This document shows positions 43,675-51,609 of a DNA stretch of 64,000 bases, piece after piece. Source of the stretch: an uncultured Erythrobacter sp. (lineage in GTDB: Bacteria > Pseudomonadota > Alphaproteobacteria > Sphingomonadales > Sphingomonadaceae); the NCBI GenBank assembly GCA_947502305.1, contig CANMZA010000002.1:525041-589040 (forward strand), read 5' to 3'. How positions within the stretch are numbered: position 1 is the first letter of the stretch; every line of letters begins with the position of its first letter. Below the pieces are notes generated by a model. It was given only the letters and a program-made list of their open reading frames with translations. It did not search any database and was not told where the DNA came from. The translations under genes were made by a program, and so were the position numbers.

Positions 43675-43763
43675 ACGAAAGGCGAGATTGCGCGCGATTA
43701 CGGCGTGGGCGCCAAGGAAAACTTGCCGATTGATACGCTTTGGCCTATCTGACGATCACGAAT

Positions 43764-43796
43764 GGCCGCTCCGCAAGGGGCGGCCCTTATTATTTT
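43764..43796 (+). terminator. Intrinsic terminator after the quinone oxidoreductase gene
   Basis: GGCCGCTCC and GGGGCGGCC pair over nine positions (one wobble) around a GCAA tetraloop, followed by CTTATTATTTT. It ends 17 bases before trcR, which therefore should have its promoter overlapping or just after this site, or be fed by read-through. Confidence 0.82.
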
Positions 43797-43813
43797 GACG
43801 GAGTTTTCGTTCC

Positions 43814-44644
43814 ATGGCCAAAGCGCCAACCAAATCCGCCGGGGCAACTCAGCCTAAGCCGCTAATGCCGCATGCGACCGCCACATGGCTCGTCGATCAC
43901 ACCGGTCTGTCCTTTGAACAGATCGCCGAATTTTGCGGCCTGCACATTCTAGAAGTGCAAGCGATGGCGGATGACCTTGCAGGCAGCAAATATACGGGCC
44001 GCGATCCCGTGCATGCGGGTGAATTGACGCTGGGCGAGATTGAGCTGGGTCAGGCGGATGAGAATTACGCCCTGAAAATGCACAAGGCACCGGTGGAAGT
44101 GACCCGCACAAAGGGGCCGCGTTATACGCCCGTGTCGAAACGTCAGGATAAGCCCGACGGCATCGCATGGCTGCTGCGCAATCATCCGGAATTGTCGGAT
44201 GCGCAAATCTCTAAGTTGATCGGCACCACGCGCAACACAATCGGCGCGATTAAAGAGCGTTCGCATTGGAACATTCAAAACATTCAGCCCAAAGACCCTG
44301 TGACGGTGGGCCTGTGTTCGCAGCGCGAATTGGACCGCGAAGTGGCCAAAGCTGCGAAGCGCGCCGGTGTTGTTGAAGAAGTAGAAGCGCCCGTCAATGG
44401 CGACACGCGGACCGATAAAGAAAAACTGATCGAGGAATTGCGCGCAGAGCGTGACGCCGGGATCAAAGCGGCTGCAGAAGCTGCGCAAGAAGCCGAAGCC
44501 GAAGCGTGGTTGGCGAAGAAGCGTGAAGCGGAAGAAGCCGGCGATGTGGCTCCGGTCAGCTCTGGTTTTGCTCAGCCGCCTGCTGAGGACGATACGGACA
44601 CCGCCGAAGACGCCCCTACGGACGACACGGCCCCTTCAGAGTAA
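43814..44644 (+). CDS. trcR: Cell cycle transcriptional regulator TrcR (DUF1013)
   Basis: A 276-residue protein of the DUF1013 family described in alphaproteobacteria as TrcR. The conserved part (residues 15-180) contains MPHATATWLVDHTGLSFEQI, KGPRYTPVSKRQDKPDGIAW and a helix-turn-helix-like segment LSDAQISKLIGTTRNTIGAI. The C-terminal 100 residues form a charged Glu/Ala-rich helix and an acidic Asp/Thr tail. It is thought to associate with RNA polymerase at cell-cycle promoters; this is known of the family and not shown here. Confidence 0.9.
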   Translation: MAKAPTKSAGATQPKPLMPHATATWLVDHTGLSFEQIAEFCGLHILEVQAMADDLAGSKYTGRDPVHAGELTLGEIELGQADENYALKMHKAPVEVTRTKGPRYTPVSKRQDKPDGIAWLLRNHPELSDAQISKLIGTTRNTIGAIKERSHWNIQNIQPKDPVTVGLCSQRELDREVAKAAKRAGVVEEVEAPVNGDTRTDKEKLIEELRAERDAGIKAAAEAAQEAEAEAWLAKKREAEEAGDVAPVSSGFAQPPAEDDTDTAEDAPTDDTAPSE

Positions 44645-44771
44645 TATTGCGAAGCTCGTAAGCCGCTTTCGGGCCACTTTTGGGCCGCTCTCGGGCGAGC
44701 GTGACGCAAAAAATCCATCATTCTGGCCCTTTGCACGGCGCAAGCGCTTGTGCAGAGGCCGGTGATGGGCC

Positions 44772-46487
44772 ATGCTTACTGACATGGATGTCAATAAAGC
44801 TACCTATCACCATCCCAGCCCTTGGGACACTTCGTTTGAATCGCTGACTTTGCCCGAAATGTTGGGGCGGACGGTGGCGCGCGATGCCGCCGCACCGTTT
44901 TTGCATTTTATGGGGCGGACCTATTCCTACGGCGATATATTTGAAGAGGCCCAGCGTTTCGCCGCCGGTCTGATGGCCAGCGGTATTAAAAAGGGCGACC
45001 GCGTTGGTCTGTTCCTGCCCAATGTGCCGATCTATGCCTCGGCCTATTACGGGGCGATGATGGCGGGCGCGGTGATCGTCAATTTCTCGCCGCTCTATTC
45101 GGTCGAAGAATTGGCGTGGCAAGTAAGCGATAGCGGCACGCGCGTGCTGGTGACGGTCGATGTCCCTGAACTTTATGGCAATGCGGCGGCGGTTTTGGAA
45201 AGCAGCTCGCTTGAGACGCTGGTTGTCGGATCGCTCTCTGAAATGCTCCCTTGGTATAAGGGCGCGGCGCTCAAGATCCTGAAACGCAACCAAATTGCCA
45301 AAGTGCAATGGAGCCACACGACGCGCCGTTGGTCCGATATGCTTGCTGATACTGCCGGGAAGCATGGGGGCGGGGTCGGCGACGATTTCCCGGCGCTCGA
45401 TGCTGAGGCTGATCTTGCGCTGTTGCAATATACTGGCGGCACCACCGGGCGGCCTAAGGGCGCAATGCTGGGCCATGATCAATTGTCGCAAAACGCGCAG
45501 CAAATTGCCGCGATCAATCCCTTTGATGACCCTAGCAAAGAGGTCTTTATGGGCGCGCTGCCGTTCTTTCATGTGTTTGCAAACACGGCATTGCTCAATC
45601 ACGCGGTTGCCGCGGGCGCGTCGATTGCGATGGTGCCGCGTTTTGATGCGGCGCAGGTGCTTGCGACGATTCAGAAACACAAGACCACCGGCTTTCCCGG
45701 CGTCCCGACAATGTTTCAGGCGCTGCTTGACCATCCCACTTTGAGCAAGACCGATCTGTCATCGCTCAAAGTCTGCATTTCAGGCGGTGCCCCTATGCCC
45801 GCGCCGGTTCATGAGAAATTTGAGGCCGTCACGGGAGTGCGGTTGGTTGAGGGATACGGCCTGACAGAGAGCGCGGGCGTCGTATCCGTCAATCCGTATG
45901 CCGGGACCCGCAAGCGCGGCACAATCGGGCAGCTTGTCGCGGGGACGGAGATCCTGCTGCTGGACAAAGAGGACCCGACGAAACTTGCGCCAGAAGGCGA
46001 GCCCGGCGAATTGGCGTTGCACGGCCCGCAAATGATGCGCGGATATTGGAACCGCCCGGAAACCGCCGCCGATGTGTTTGTGATCCACCCGGCGGAAGGC
46101 GGCACAAATAAGCAATATTTGCGCACAGGCGATGTGGCCGAAATGGACGCAGACGGTTTTCTCAAGATTGTCGACCGGATCAAGGATATGATTTCGGTTG
46201 GCGGGTTCAAAGTCTTCCCCAGCGTGGTGGAAGACGCGATCCTGAAGCATGAGGCGGTGAAAGAAGCGCTCGTGATCGGCGTGCCGGAGGAATATCTTGG
46301 CGAAATGCCGCGTGCTTATGTCACTTTGGAAACGGGCGCGGATATTGATGGCGATACGCTGAAGAATTGGCTCAAGGACCGAATCGGCAAGCATGAGCGG
46401 GTCGATTCTGTGGTGATCCGCGACGAATTGCCAAAGACGATCATCGGCAAGCTGGACCGTAAGGCGCTCCGAGCCGAAGTCCTCTGA
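44772..46487 (+). CDS. Long-chain acyl-CoA ligase (AMP-binding)
   Basis: A 571-residue adenylate-forming enzyme. The ATP/AMP signature YTGGTTGRPKGAML is at about residue 221; later motifs are EGYGLTESAGV, ARTGD-type YLRTGDVAEMDADGF, and the C-terminal lysine in LPKTIIGKLDRKALR. It activates a carboxylic acid, probably a fatty acid or dicarboxylate, as the CoA thioester; the chain preference cannot be read. Alternative ATG 44784 is in frame. The last five codons and stop are duplicated downstream in a 33-base repeat. Confidence 0.9.
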   Translation: MLTDMDVNKATYHHPSPWDTSFESLTLPEMLGRTVARDAAAPFLHFMGRTYSYGDIFEEAQRFAAGLMASGIKKGDRVGLFLPNVPIYASAYYGAMMAGAVIVNFSPLYSVEELAWQVSDSGTRVLVTVDVPELYGNAAAVLESSSLETLVVGSLSEMLPWYKGAALKILKRNQIAKVQWSHTTRRWSDMLADTAGKHGGGVGDDFPALDAEADLALLQYTGGTTGRPKGAMLGHDQLSQNAQQIAAINPFDDPSKEVFMGALPFFHVFANTALLNHAVAAGASIAMVPRFDAAQVLATIQKHKTTGFPGVPTMFQALLDHPTLSKTDLSSLKVCISGGAPMPAPVHEKFEAVTGVRLVEGYGLTESAGVVSVNPYAGTRKRGTIGQLVAGTEILLLDKEDPTKLAPEGEPGELALHGPQMMRGYWNRPETAADVFVIHPAEGGTNKQYLRTGDVAEMDADGFLKIVDRIKDMISVGGFKVFPSVVEDAILKHEAVKEALVIGVPEEYLGEMPRAYVTLETGADIDGDTLKNWLKDRIGKHERVDSVVIRDELPKTIIGKLDRKALRAEVL

Positions 46488-46526
46488 GGCGACCAACAAG
46501 GGTGCGCCGAAGTCCTCTGAGGCGAT
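46474..46526 (+). repeat. 33-base-period direct duplication at the end of the acyl-CoA ligase gene
   Basis: The 20-base unit GCCGAAGTCCTCTGAGGCGA occurs at 46474-46493 and again at 46507-46526. The first copy holds the last codons and stop of the ligase gene. The period is 33 bases, so the second copy repeats the same reading frame and stop. Confidence 0.85.
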
Positions 46527-46535
46527 CCGCAAATG

Positions 46536-46567
46536 AAAAACGCCGCGCAGCCCAAAGGCCCGCGGCA
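46536..46567 (-). terminator. Probable terminator of the bactofilin gene
   Basis: On the minus strand GCCGCGGGCC pairs imperfectly with GGCTGCGCGGC around a TTTG loop (46567-46543), followed by GTTTTTC. It lies 34 bases after the bactofilin stop and may also act on the convergent acyl-CoA ligase transcript. Confidence 0.65.
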
Positions 46568-46601
46568 TCTCTCAAATTCCAGATCAGTCGAACCCTTAGG
46601 C

Positions 46602-47093
46602 TCAGCTCGCCATTTGCAGCTGCGGGTCTGAGCCGTCTGCTTTGCCGCCAGCCTTCTGGGCAGGAGCGGCGATGTTTTCCGCACGGCGTTGTCCGTTGGG
46701 GGCAAAGCGGCCATCGACCTGCGCGCCTTGTTCTATGGTCAGCGCATCGTAATGCACGTCGCCTTCGATTTGGGCGCTTTTCAGGATGACCAATTCTTTG
46801 GCGGTGATCGAACCGGCAACCTTGCCGGACATCCGCGCGGTTTCTGCGGTGATTGCGCCGCTGATCGTGCTGCTTTCACCTTGAACCAGGCTGGCGCATT
46901 TAATGTCGCCTTCGATTGTGCCGTCGACATGCAAGTCAACAGAGGCCGACACGTCGCCCTTGATCGTCACATCCGATCCAATAACCGAAAATGTCGAATT
47001 GCCTTGGGCCATATTTTTTCCTCGGGATTTAGGGGCGGGCGGTATGGTCGGAGTGGCTGTCCGCTCCGTTTCCGCGGGCTTCTTTGAGAACAT
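46602..47093 (-). CDS. Bactofilin
   Basis: A 163-residue bactofilin: a short Pro-rich N-terminus, the polymerising beta-helix (VTIKGDVSASVDLHVDGTIE, GDIKCASLVQGESSTISGAI, VAGSITAKELVILKSAQIEG) and a short disordered C-terminus. Bactofilins form nucleotide-free filaments that position cell-wall enzymes. I favour ATG 47093, MFSKKP, which resembles other members and has GGAG ten bases upstream; it overlaps the upstream M23 gene by 65 bases. ATG 47012 (MAQGNSTF) would remove the overlap. Bactofilin genes beside M23 peptidases are a known functional pairing. Confidence 0.9.
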   Translation of the reverse strand: MFSKKPAETERTATPTIPPAPKSRGKNMAQGNSTFSVIGSDVTIKGDVSASVDLHVDGTIEGDIKCASLVQGESSTISGAITAETARMSGKVAGSITAKELVILKSAQIEGDVHYDALTIEQGAQVDGRFAPNGQRRAENIAAPAQKAGGKADGSDPQLQMAS

Positions 47094-48264
47094 CGGGGGC
47101 GGTCTCCAGGAATGGCCGCGGGTTCACCGCGCGGCCGTTGATACGAACTTCGAAATGCAAATGCGGACCGGTAGATCGACCAGTAGAGCCTAGGCCGCCA
47201 AGAGTCGCGCCCGCGTCGATAGCTTGCCCGGCGCTTACGTCGATCCGTGAAAGGTGGGCGTAGCGGGTCATCAAACCATTGGCATGGGTGATTTCAACCG
47301 TCTTGCCATATCCGGATTTCCACCCGGCAAAGGAGACATCGCCAGCACCGGCGGCAAAAATTGGGGAACCGTAAGCGCCCTTGAAATCAATCCCGCTATG
47401 CATGGCGCCGCCGCCATTGAAGGGGTCGCGGCGATATCCGAAGGCAGAGGTGATGCGTTGATCGGCGGCCGGAACGATTTGCGGCACACCATCCAAAGCG
47501 CGTTCCAATGCCGACATGCGCGCCAAGCTGAGGCCGAGCCGTTCAAAACGCGGATCGAGCGAGCCGTCAGCAGAGGTCGCGAGGATTTCCAGCGGACCAC
47601 CCATTGCCGTTTCTAACTCTTCTCGTGTCGCATCGGCCATCGCGTTCGGGTCGAGGTTGAGCTTGCGCAAGGCTTCTTCTGCGCGGCCCGCGCGCCAATC
47701 GGCGTAACGGGTCAGATTTTCAACAAAGGCAAGTTGCCGCGCTTCGATCTCGGCAAGGCCGCGCGCGCTGGGGAACATTGCCCCGATTTGTTCAACCGTC
47801 TCGGCGGTCTCTTCGCTGGAATCGGTGACATTGGTGTCGACCGTTTGAATGTCATCCGGCAACATTTCGACCATCGCGTCGAGAGCTTCTTGACGCGCGT
47901 TCAAATCGTCAACCACTTCGTCGAGGTCGCTGCCATAGGCTTCCAGCCGCTCTTCGCTCTTGGCGATCCGGGCCTTGTCGTCTTGGAAAGAGGCGATGCT
48001 GGCCTCTGCCGCATAATTGTTCCACGCCATCACGCCCATCGAACCGGCCCAGCCGACCGCCAAAACACAGACAGCCGCCGCAGCGCCCATCTGCATTTTC
48101 GATGAGATTTTGATGAAACGAACCTGGCCTTGCGAGCGCATGAAGAACTCACGATCAGGAAACCACTCGCGCAGCCTCTCCAAAAAAGAGTTTTCAGATT
48201 GTGAATTTGACAAAGCGGCCCCGGCCTTATGGCTTTTGTTTTGACTTGTGAGGGGAACTACCAA
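47029..48264 (-). CDS. M23 family peptidoglycan peptidase paired with bactofilin
   Basis: Up to 411 residues. A cytoplasmic N-terminus (REFFMRSQGQVRFIKIS) precedes one membrane span (AAAAVCVLAVGWAGSMGVM), a coiled-coil region and a LytM domain with HSGIDF, YAHLSRID and PHLHFEV, the complete zinc and catalytic set. It should hydrolyse peptidoglycan cross-links in the periplasm. The start is uncertain: TTG 48264 gives the longest form but lacks a good ribosome site; ATG 48141 would still keep the RSQGQVRF motif and membrane span. Its 3' end overlaps the likely bactofilin start. Confidence 0.87.
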   Translation of the reverse strand: MVVPLTSQNKSHKAGAALSNSQSENSFLERLREWFPDREFFMRSQGQVRFIKISSKMQMGAAAAVCVLAVGWAGSMGVMAWNNYAAEASIASFQDDKARIAKSEERLEAYGSDLDEVVDDLNARQEALDAMVEMLPDDIQTVDTNVTDSSEETAETVEQIGAMFPSARGLAEIEARQLAFVENLTRYADWRAGRAEEALRKLNLDPNAMADATREELETAMGGPLEILATSADGSLDPRFERLGLSLARMSALERALDGVPQIVPAADQRITSAFGYRRDPFNGGGAMHSGIDFKGAYGSPIFAAGAGDVSFAGWKSGYGKTVEITHANGLMTRYAHLSRIDVSAGQAIDAGATLGGLGSTGRSTGPHLHFEVRINGRAVNPRPFLETAPDVLKEARGNGADSHSDHTARP

Positions 48265-48506
48265 GCCACTTGTAAAGAATCGAATCGCGGCGGGTGCCTA
48301 ACCGCCGAACCGATTGGGAATCGCGGTGAAGCGTTCATATTGCAGCAATCTGGCCCAGAAATGCCGCTTTGTCGCATCCATACAAATTGACCTTTCGGTA
48401 AAATCGCGGCCTGTTTTGTCCGAATCGGTGCCAGAATTTGTGTCTGATTTGATGCCCTGTCCGCGCCATCCTGACAGGCTCTCATCACCCTGCTATTGCG
48501 CCCCTT
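48265..48506. other. Divergent promoter region of the M23 and proA genes
   Basis: These 242 bases separate divergent genes and must hold both promoters. I found a TTGACC at 48388-48393 but no -10 box at a normal distance, and no operator palindrome stands out. Confidence 0.35.
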
Positions 48507-49796
48507 ATGAATCGTATGGATCCTTCTCTTGACGCGCCTGCAACAAACGAGCCCGAAGCCCTTATTGCCGGGTTGGCGGCGGATGCGCGGGCGGCTCAGC
48601 GGGAGCTGGCGGCGATGTCTAGCGAGGCCCGCGCTGAAGCCTTGCGGCTCGCGGCGGCACATCTGCGCGATAATGCGCAGGCGATTTTGGATGCTAACGC
48701 TAAGGATTTAGAGGCAGCGCGGGCAAGCGGCCTATCGGCTGCGATGATCGACCGGCTCACCTTGGATGCGGATCGATTGGACAATGTGGCCGCCGGGGTC
48801 GAAGCGGTGGCGGATTTGCGCGATCCTGTGGGCGAGGTGATTGATAGTTCTCAGCGTCCCAATGGCCTCAAACTCAGCCGCATCCGGGTGCCAATTGGGA
48901 CGATCGGGATCATTTATGAAAGCCGCCCCAATGTGACCGCCGACGCCGCGGCATTATGCGTGCGGGCGGGCAATGCGGCGCTGCTGCGCGGGGGCAGTGA
49001 GGCGGTGCATTCCAACCGCGCGATCATGCGGGCCTTTACCGCAGGACTGATCGCGGGCGGTGTGCCGGAGGGCGCCGTGCGTCTGATCCCAACCCAAGAC
49101 CGCGCCGCCGTTGGCGCGATGCTGAGCGCGGCGGGAATGATTGACATGATCGTCCCGCGCGGCGGCAGAAGCCTGGTTGAACGCGTGCAAACCGATGCCC
49201 GCGTCCCGGTGCTCGCGCATCTGGACGGGATTTGCCACACTTACGTCCACGCCGCCGCCGATACGCAAATGGCGCAGCAAATCGCGGTGAACGCCAAATT
49301 GCGACGCACCGGCATTTGCGGCGCGATGGAAACCTTGCTGATTGATGCGAAGTTTGCCGGCGCCAGCGGCTTGATCGCGGCTCTGATTGATGCGGGATGC
49401 GAAGTGCGCGGCGATGGCCGGGCGCAAGCTCTCGATGCGCGCGTCACCGCCGCGAGCGCCGATGATTGGGATACCGAATATTTGGAGGCGGTTTTGTCCG
49501 CCGCTGTGGTGGACGGTTTGGAGGGCGCACTGGCGCATATTGCCCGGCATTCTTCCGATCACACCGACGTGATTATTACCGAGGATGACGCGGTCGCAGA
49601 GCAGTTCTTCGCCCGCGTCGACAGCGCGATTGTGATGCACAATGCATCCTCGCAATTTGCCGATGGCGCGGAATTTGGGCTGGGCGCGGAAATCGGAATT
49701 GCGACCGGGCGTTTGCATGCGCGCGGGCCTGTGGCGCTGGAGGGGCTGACGACGTATAAATGGCTGGTGCGCGGCACTGGGCAGGCGCGGCCTTAA
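48507..49796 (+). CDS. proA: Gamma-glutamyl phosphate reductase
   Basis: Second enzyme of proline synthesis, reducing gamma-glutamyl phosphate to glutamate semialdehyde with NADPH. The 429-residue protein has the ALDH-like fold, with IPIGTIGIIYESRPN-like RVPIGTIGIIYESRPNV, LRGGSEAVHSN, IVPRGGRSLVE and the catalytic Cys in RRTGICGAMETLL. Length is normal. It heads a rightward run proA-nadD-rsfS-rlmH-envC-ctpA, conserved in alphaproteobacteria; proB and obgE, often upstream, are not here. Its stop shares one base with the nadD start. Confidence 0.96.
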   Translation: MNRMDPSLDAPATNEPEALIAGLAADARAAQRELAAMSSEARAEALRLAAAHLRDNAQAILDANAKDLEAARASGLSAAMIDRLTLDADRLDNVAAGVEAVADLRDPVGEVIDSSQRPNGLKLSRIRVPIGTIGIIYESRPNVTADAAALCVRAGNAALLRGGSEAVHSNRAIMRAFTAGLIAGGVPEGAVRLIPTQDRAAVGAMLSAAGMIDMIVPRGGRSLVERVQTDARVPVLAHLDGICHTYVHAAADTQMAQQIAVNAKLRRTGICGAMETLLIDAKFAGASGLIAALIDAGCEVRGDGRAQALDARVTAASADDWDTEYLEAVLSAAVVDGLEGALAHIARHSSDHTDVIITEDDAVAEQFFARVDSAIVMHNASSQFADGAEFGLGAEIGIATGRLHARGPVALEGLTTYKWLVRGTGQARP

Positions 49797-50437
49797 TGTT
49801 AACGGGGATTTTGGGCGGCAGTTTTAACCCTGCGCATGGCGGACATCGCCGTATCACCTGTTTTACAATCGATGCTCTGGGGCTGGAGGAGGCATGGTGG
49901 CTGGTGTCACCCGGCAATCCTTTGAAACCGCGCGCCGGGATGGCGCCGTTATCTGCGCGGCTCAAATCCGCGCAGGTTCAGGCCCGCCGCGCCCGAATCG
50001 TGCCAACCGCGATTGAGCAGCATTTGGGCACGCGCTACACGCTGGACACGCTGCGAAAGCTGGTGCGGCGATACCCAAAGCGAGATTTTGTCTGGCTGAT
50101 GGGGTCGGACAATTTGGCGCAATTCCACCGCTGGAAAGACTGGCGCGAGATCGCGCGGACGATGCCGATTGCGGTGATCGCCCGTCCCGGCTATAACAAA
50201 GCGGCTATGAGCAGCCCCGCTATGGCTTGGCTTAGACGTTACAGAATGTCTGCGGCTGATATTGGAAAGAGGGGCAAAAGGAGTGCACCGGCACTGGTGT
50301 TATTGAGTTTTGATCCTGATCCGCGCTCTGCCACGGCGATCCGCCGGGGCGATGCCGATTGGGCCGCCCGCTATGACGGCGCGCCCGCGCGTGACAGGCT
50401 GACTTTTCGCCTCATTTTAGAACCGGTTCGCGCATGA
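49796..50437 (+). CDS. nadD: Nicotinate-nucleotide adenylyltransferase
   Basis: Joins nicotinate mononucleotide and ATP to nicotinate adenine dinucleotide in NAD synthesis. The 213-residue product has GGSFNPAHGGHRRI near the N-terminus (the nucleotidyltransferase GxFxPxHxGH motif), WLMGSDNLAQFHRWKDW, and PRSATAIRRG corresponding to the ISSTxIR motif. ATG 49796 overlaps the proA stop by one base. The family symbol position before rsfS is typical. Confidence 0.95.
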   Translation: MLTGILGGSFNPAHGGHRRITCFTIDALGLEEAWWLVSPGNPLKPRAGMAPLSARLKSAQVQARRARIVPTAIEQHLGTRYTLDTLRKLVRRYPKRDFVWLMGSDNLAQFHRWKDWREIARTMPIAVIARPGYNKAAMSSPAMAWLRRYRMSAADIGKRGKRSAPALVLLSFDPDPRSATAIRRGDADWAARYDGAPARDRLTFRLILEPVRA

Positions 50438-50518
50438 GGCATCTTCGCCCTGCGACGAGTGTTCTTGCTATCCGGCGCTTAGACGCCCATTTTACCCCTT
50501 CACTTTGGAGATTCTCGC

Positions 50519-50950
50519 GTGTCCATGACACAAACAAATATTGCCGCTCAGCAAAATCCTGCGGCACCCCTAAAGGCTGTTTTGAATATGCCCGCTAGTA
50601 CAGACGAACACCCCCTGCACGATTTGGTGATGAGCCAGCTTGACGATGATCAGGCGCAAGAGATCGTGTCGATCCCGCTTGAAGGGAAAAGCTCCGTCGC
50701 CGATTACATGGTGATCGCCAGCGGCCGTTCGACCAGGCAAGTGGCGTCAATGGCGCAAAAATTGGCTGAAAAAGTCAAACAAGCTGGCCACGGCCCGGCC
50801 CGTATCGAAGGCCTGCCGACGGCAGACTGGGTGCTGATTGATGCAGGCGATGTGGTGGTGCATTTGTTCCGTCCAGAAGTCCGCACATTCTATAATCTGG
50901 AGCGGATGTGGTCCTTCGAAGGCGGCGAGCCGCATATGGGCAGGGCGTAA
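50519..50950 (+). CDS. rsfS: Ribosomal silencing factor RsfS
   Basis: Binds ribosomal protein uL14 and blocks subunit joining when nutrients are low. The 143-residue product has the RsfS core from about residue 30: LHDLVMSQLDDDQAQEI, ADYMVIASGRSTRQVASMA and WVLIDAGDVVVHLFRPEVR, ending FYNLERMW. I choose GTG 50519, eight bases after GGAG; ATG 50525 is also possible. It is normally followed at once by rlmH, but here 230 bases of GC-rich repeat-like sequence lie in between. Confidence 0.94.
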   Translation: MSMTQTNIAAQQNPAAPLKAVLNMPASTDEHPLHDLVMSQLDDDQAQEIVSIPLEGKSSVADYMVIASGRSTRQVASMAQKLAEKVKQAGHGPARIEGLPTADWVLIDAGDVVVHLFRPEVRTFYNLERMWSFEGGEPHMGRA

Positions 50951-51180
50951 TTTGCTTTTCGCTCGCCCATCCGGGCGAGCGTCCTCGGTGCTGATCCCTC
51001 CGCTGCGCTTCGCGCCGGTGCCAACTCTAGCGGTGATGCAATAGCCGTCTCAACGTCGCAGGCTGGATTGCGGAGCTCGGGCCGCAAAGCGGACCGCAAG
51101 CCCGACCGGGCGCCCGCAGCGCCGAAGGCGCGAGGAAGTCGCGCCCCGGATGGGGTGCGGAAAACAAAGGAAACCACAAA
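50951..51180. repeat. GC-rich structured block between rsfS and rlmH, possible dispersed repeat
   Basis: No gene is credible in these 230 bases. They start with a perfect nine-base-pair hairpin CGCTCGCCC-ATCC-GGGCGAGCG (50960-50981) and contain many short GC-rich inverted motifs (for example GCGCCCCGGATGGGGTGCG near 51141-51159), and end in AAAGGAAACCACAAA directly at the rlmH coding region. The style resembles dispersed intergenic repeats of this bacterial group. Only one copy is in the window, so repetition is not shown. Confidence 0.5.
50960..50981 (+). terminator. Hairpin after rsfS
   Basis: CGCTCGCCC pairs perfectly with GGGCGAGCG around ATCC. It starts nine bases after the rsfS stop. 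No T-run follows on the plus strand, so it may be a processing or stabilising element rather than a true intrinsic terminator. Confidence 0.45.
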
Positions 51181-51603
51181 ATCCTTCTCCATGTCATCGC
51201 TCGCGGAAAGATCGCTCGTTCACCCGAGGCGGACCTTGTCGCGCGGTATGAAAAGCGTTTGACATGGCCGGTTAAGATCACCGAATTGCCCGAAACCGGC
51301 GGCAAGATCCCCGATCCAATCGCGCCTTTTAAAACCGTTCTGCTGGATGAGCGCGGCAAGGCAATGTCGTCGGAAAACTTCGCACAATTGCTGGGAAAAT
51401 GGCGCGATACTGGCACGCGAGAGACACGCTTTGTGCTGGGCGCGGCGGATGGGCACAGCGATGCGGAGCGCCGCGAGGCTGATCTGCTGCTTGCTTTTGG
51501 CCCGGCAACTTGGCCGCATTTGATGGCGCGGGCGATGTTGATGGAGCAATTGTACCGCGCCGCTGCAATCCTTGCAGGGCACCCCTATCATCGGGCAGGG
51601 TGA
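51181..51603 (+). CDS. rlmH: 23S rRNA (pseudouridine(1915)-N3)-methyltransferase, non-canonical ATC start
   Basis: Methylates pseudouridine 1915 of 23S rRNA on assembled ribosomes. Reading from 51181 gives a normal-length 140-residue RlmH: ILLHVIARGKIARSPEADLV at the N-terminus, TWPVKITELP, a GAADG segment where many members have GGxxG, and the diagnostic end GHPYHRAG. Where E. coli has its Met (MKLQLVAVG), this frame has ATC. No ATG, GTG or TTG exists in frame between the stop at 51034 and 51181; the next is TTG 51259, which would remove 26 conserved residues. AAGGA lies nine bases before ATC. Either ATC initiates, or there is a sequence error. Confidence 0.85.
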   Translation: MLLHVIARGKIARSPEADLVARYEKRLTWPVKITELPETGGKIPDPIAPFKTVLLDERGKAMSSENFAQLLGKWRDTGTRETRFVLGAADGHSDAERREADLLLAFGPATWPHLMARAMLMEQLYRAAAILAGHPYHRAG

Positions 51604-51609
51604 GGCGTG

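Noticed and set aside
51259..51603. Short rlmH starting at TTG 51259
   Set aside because: It would lose 26 residues that match the conserved RlmH N-terminus in the same frame.
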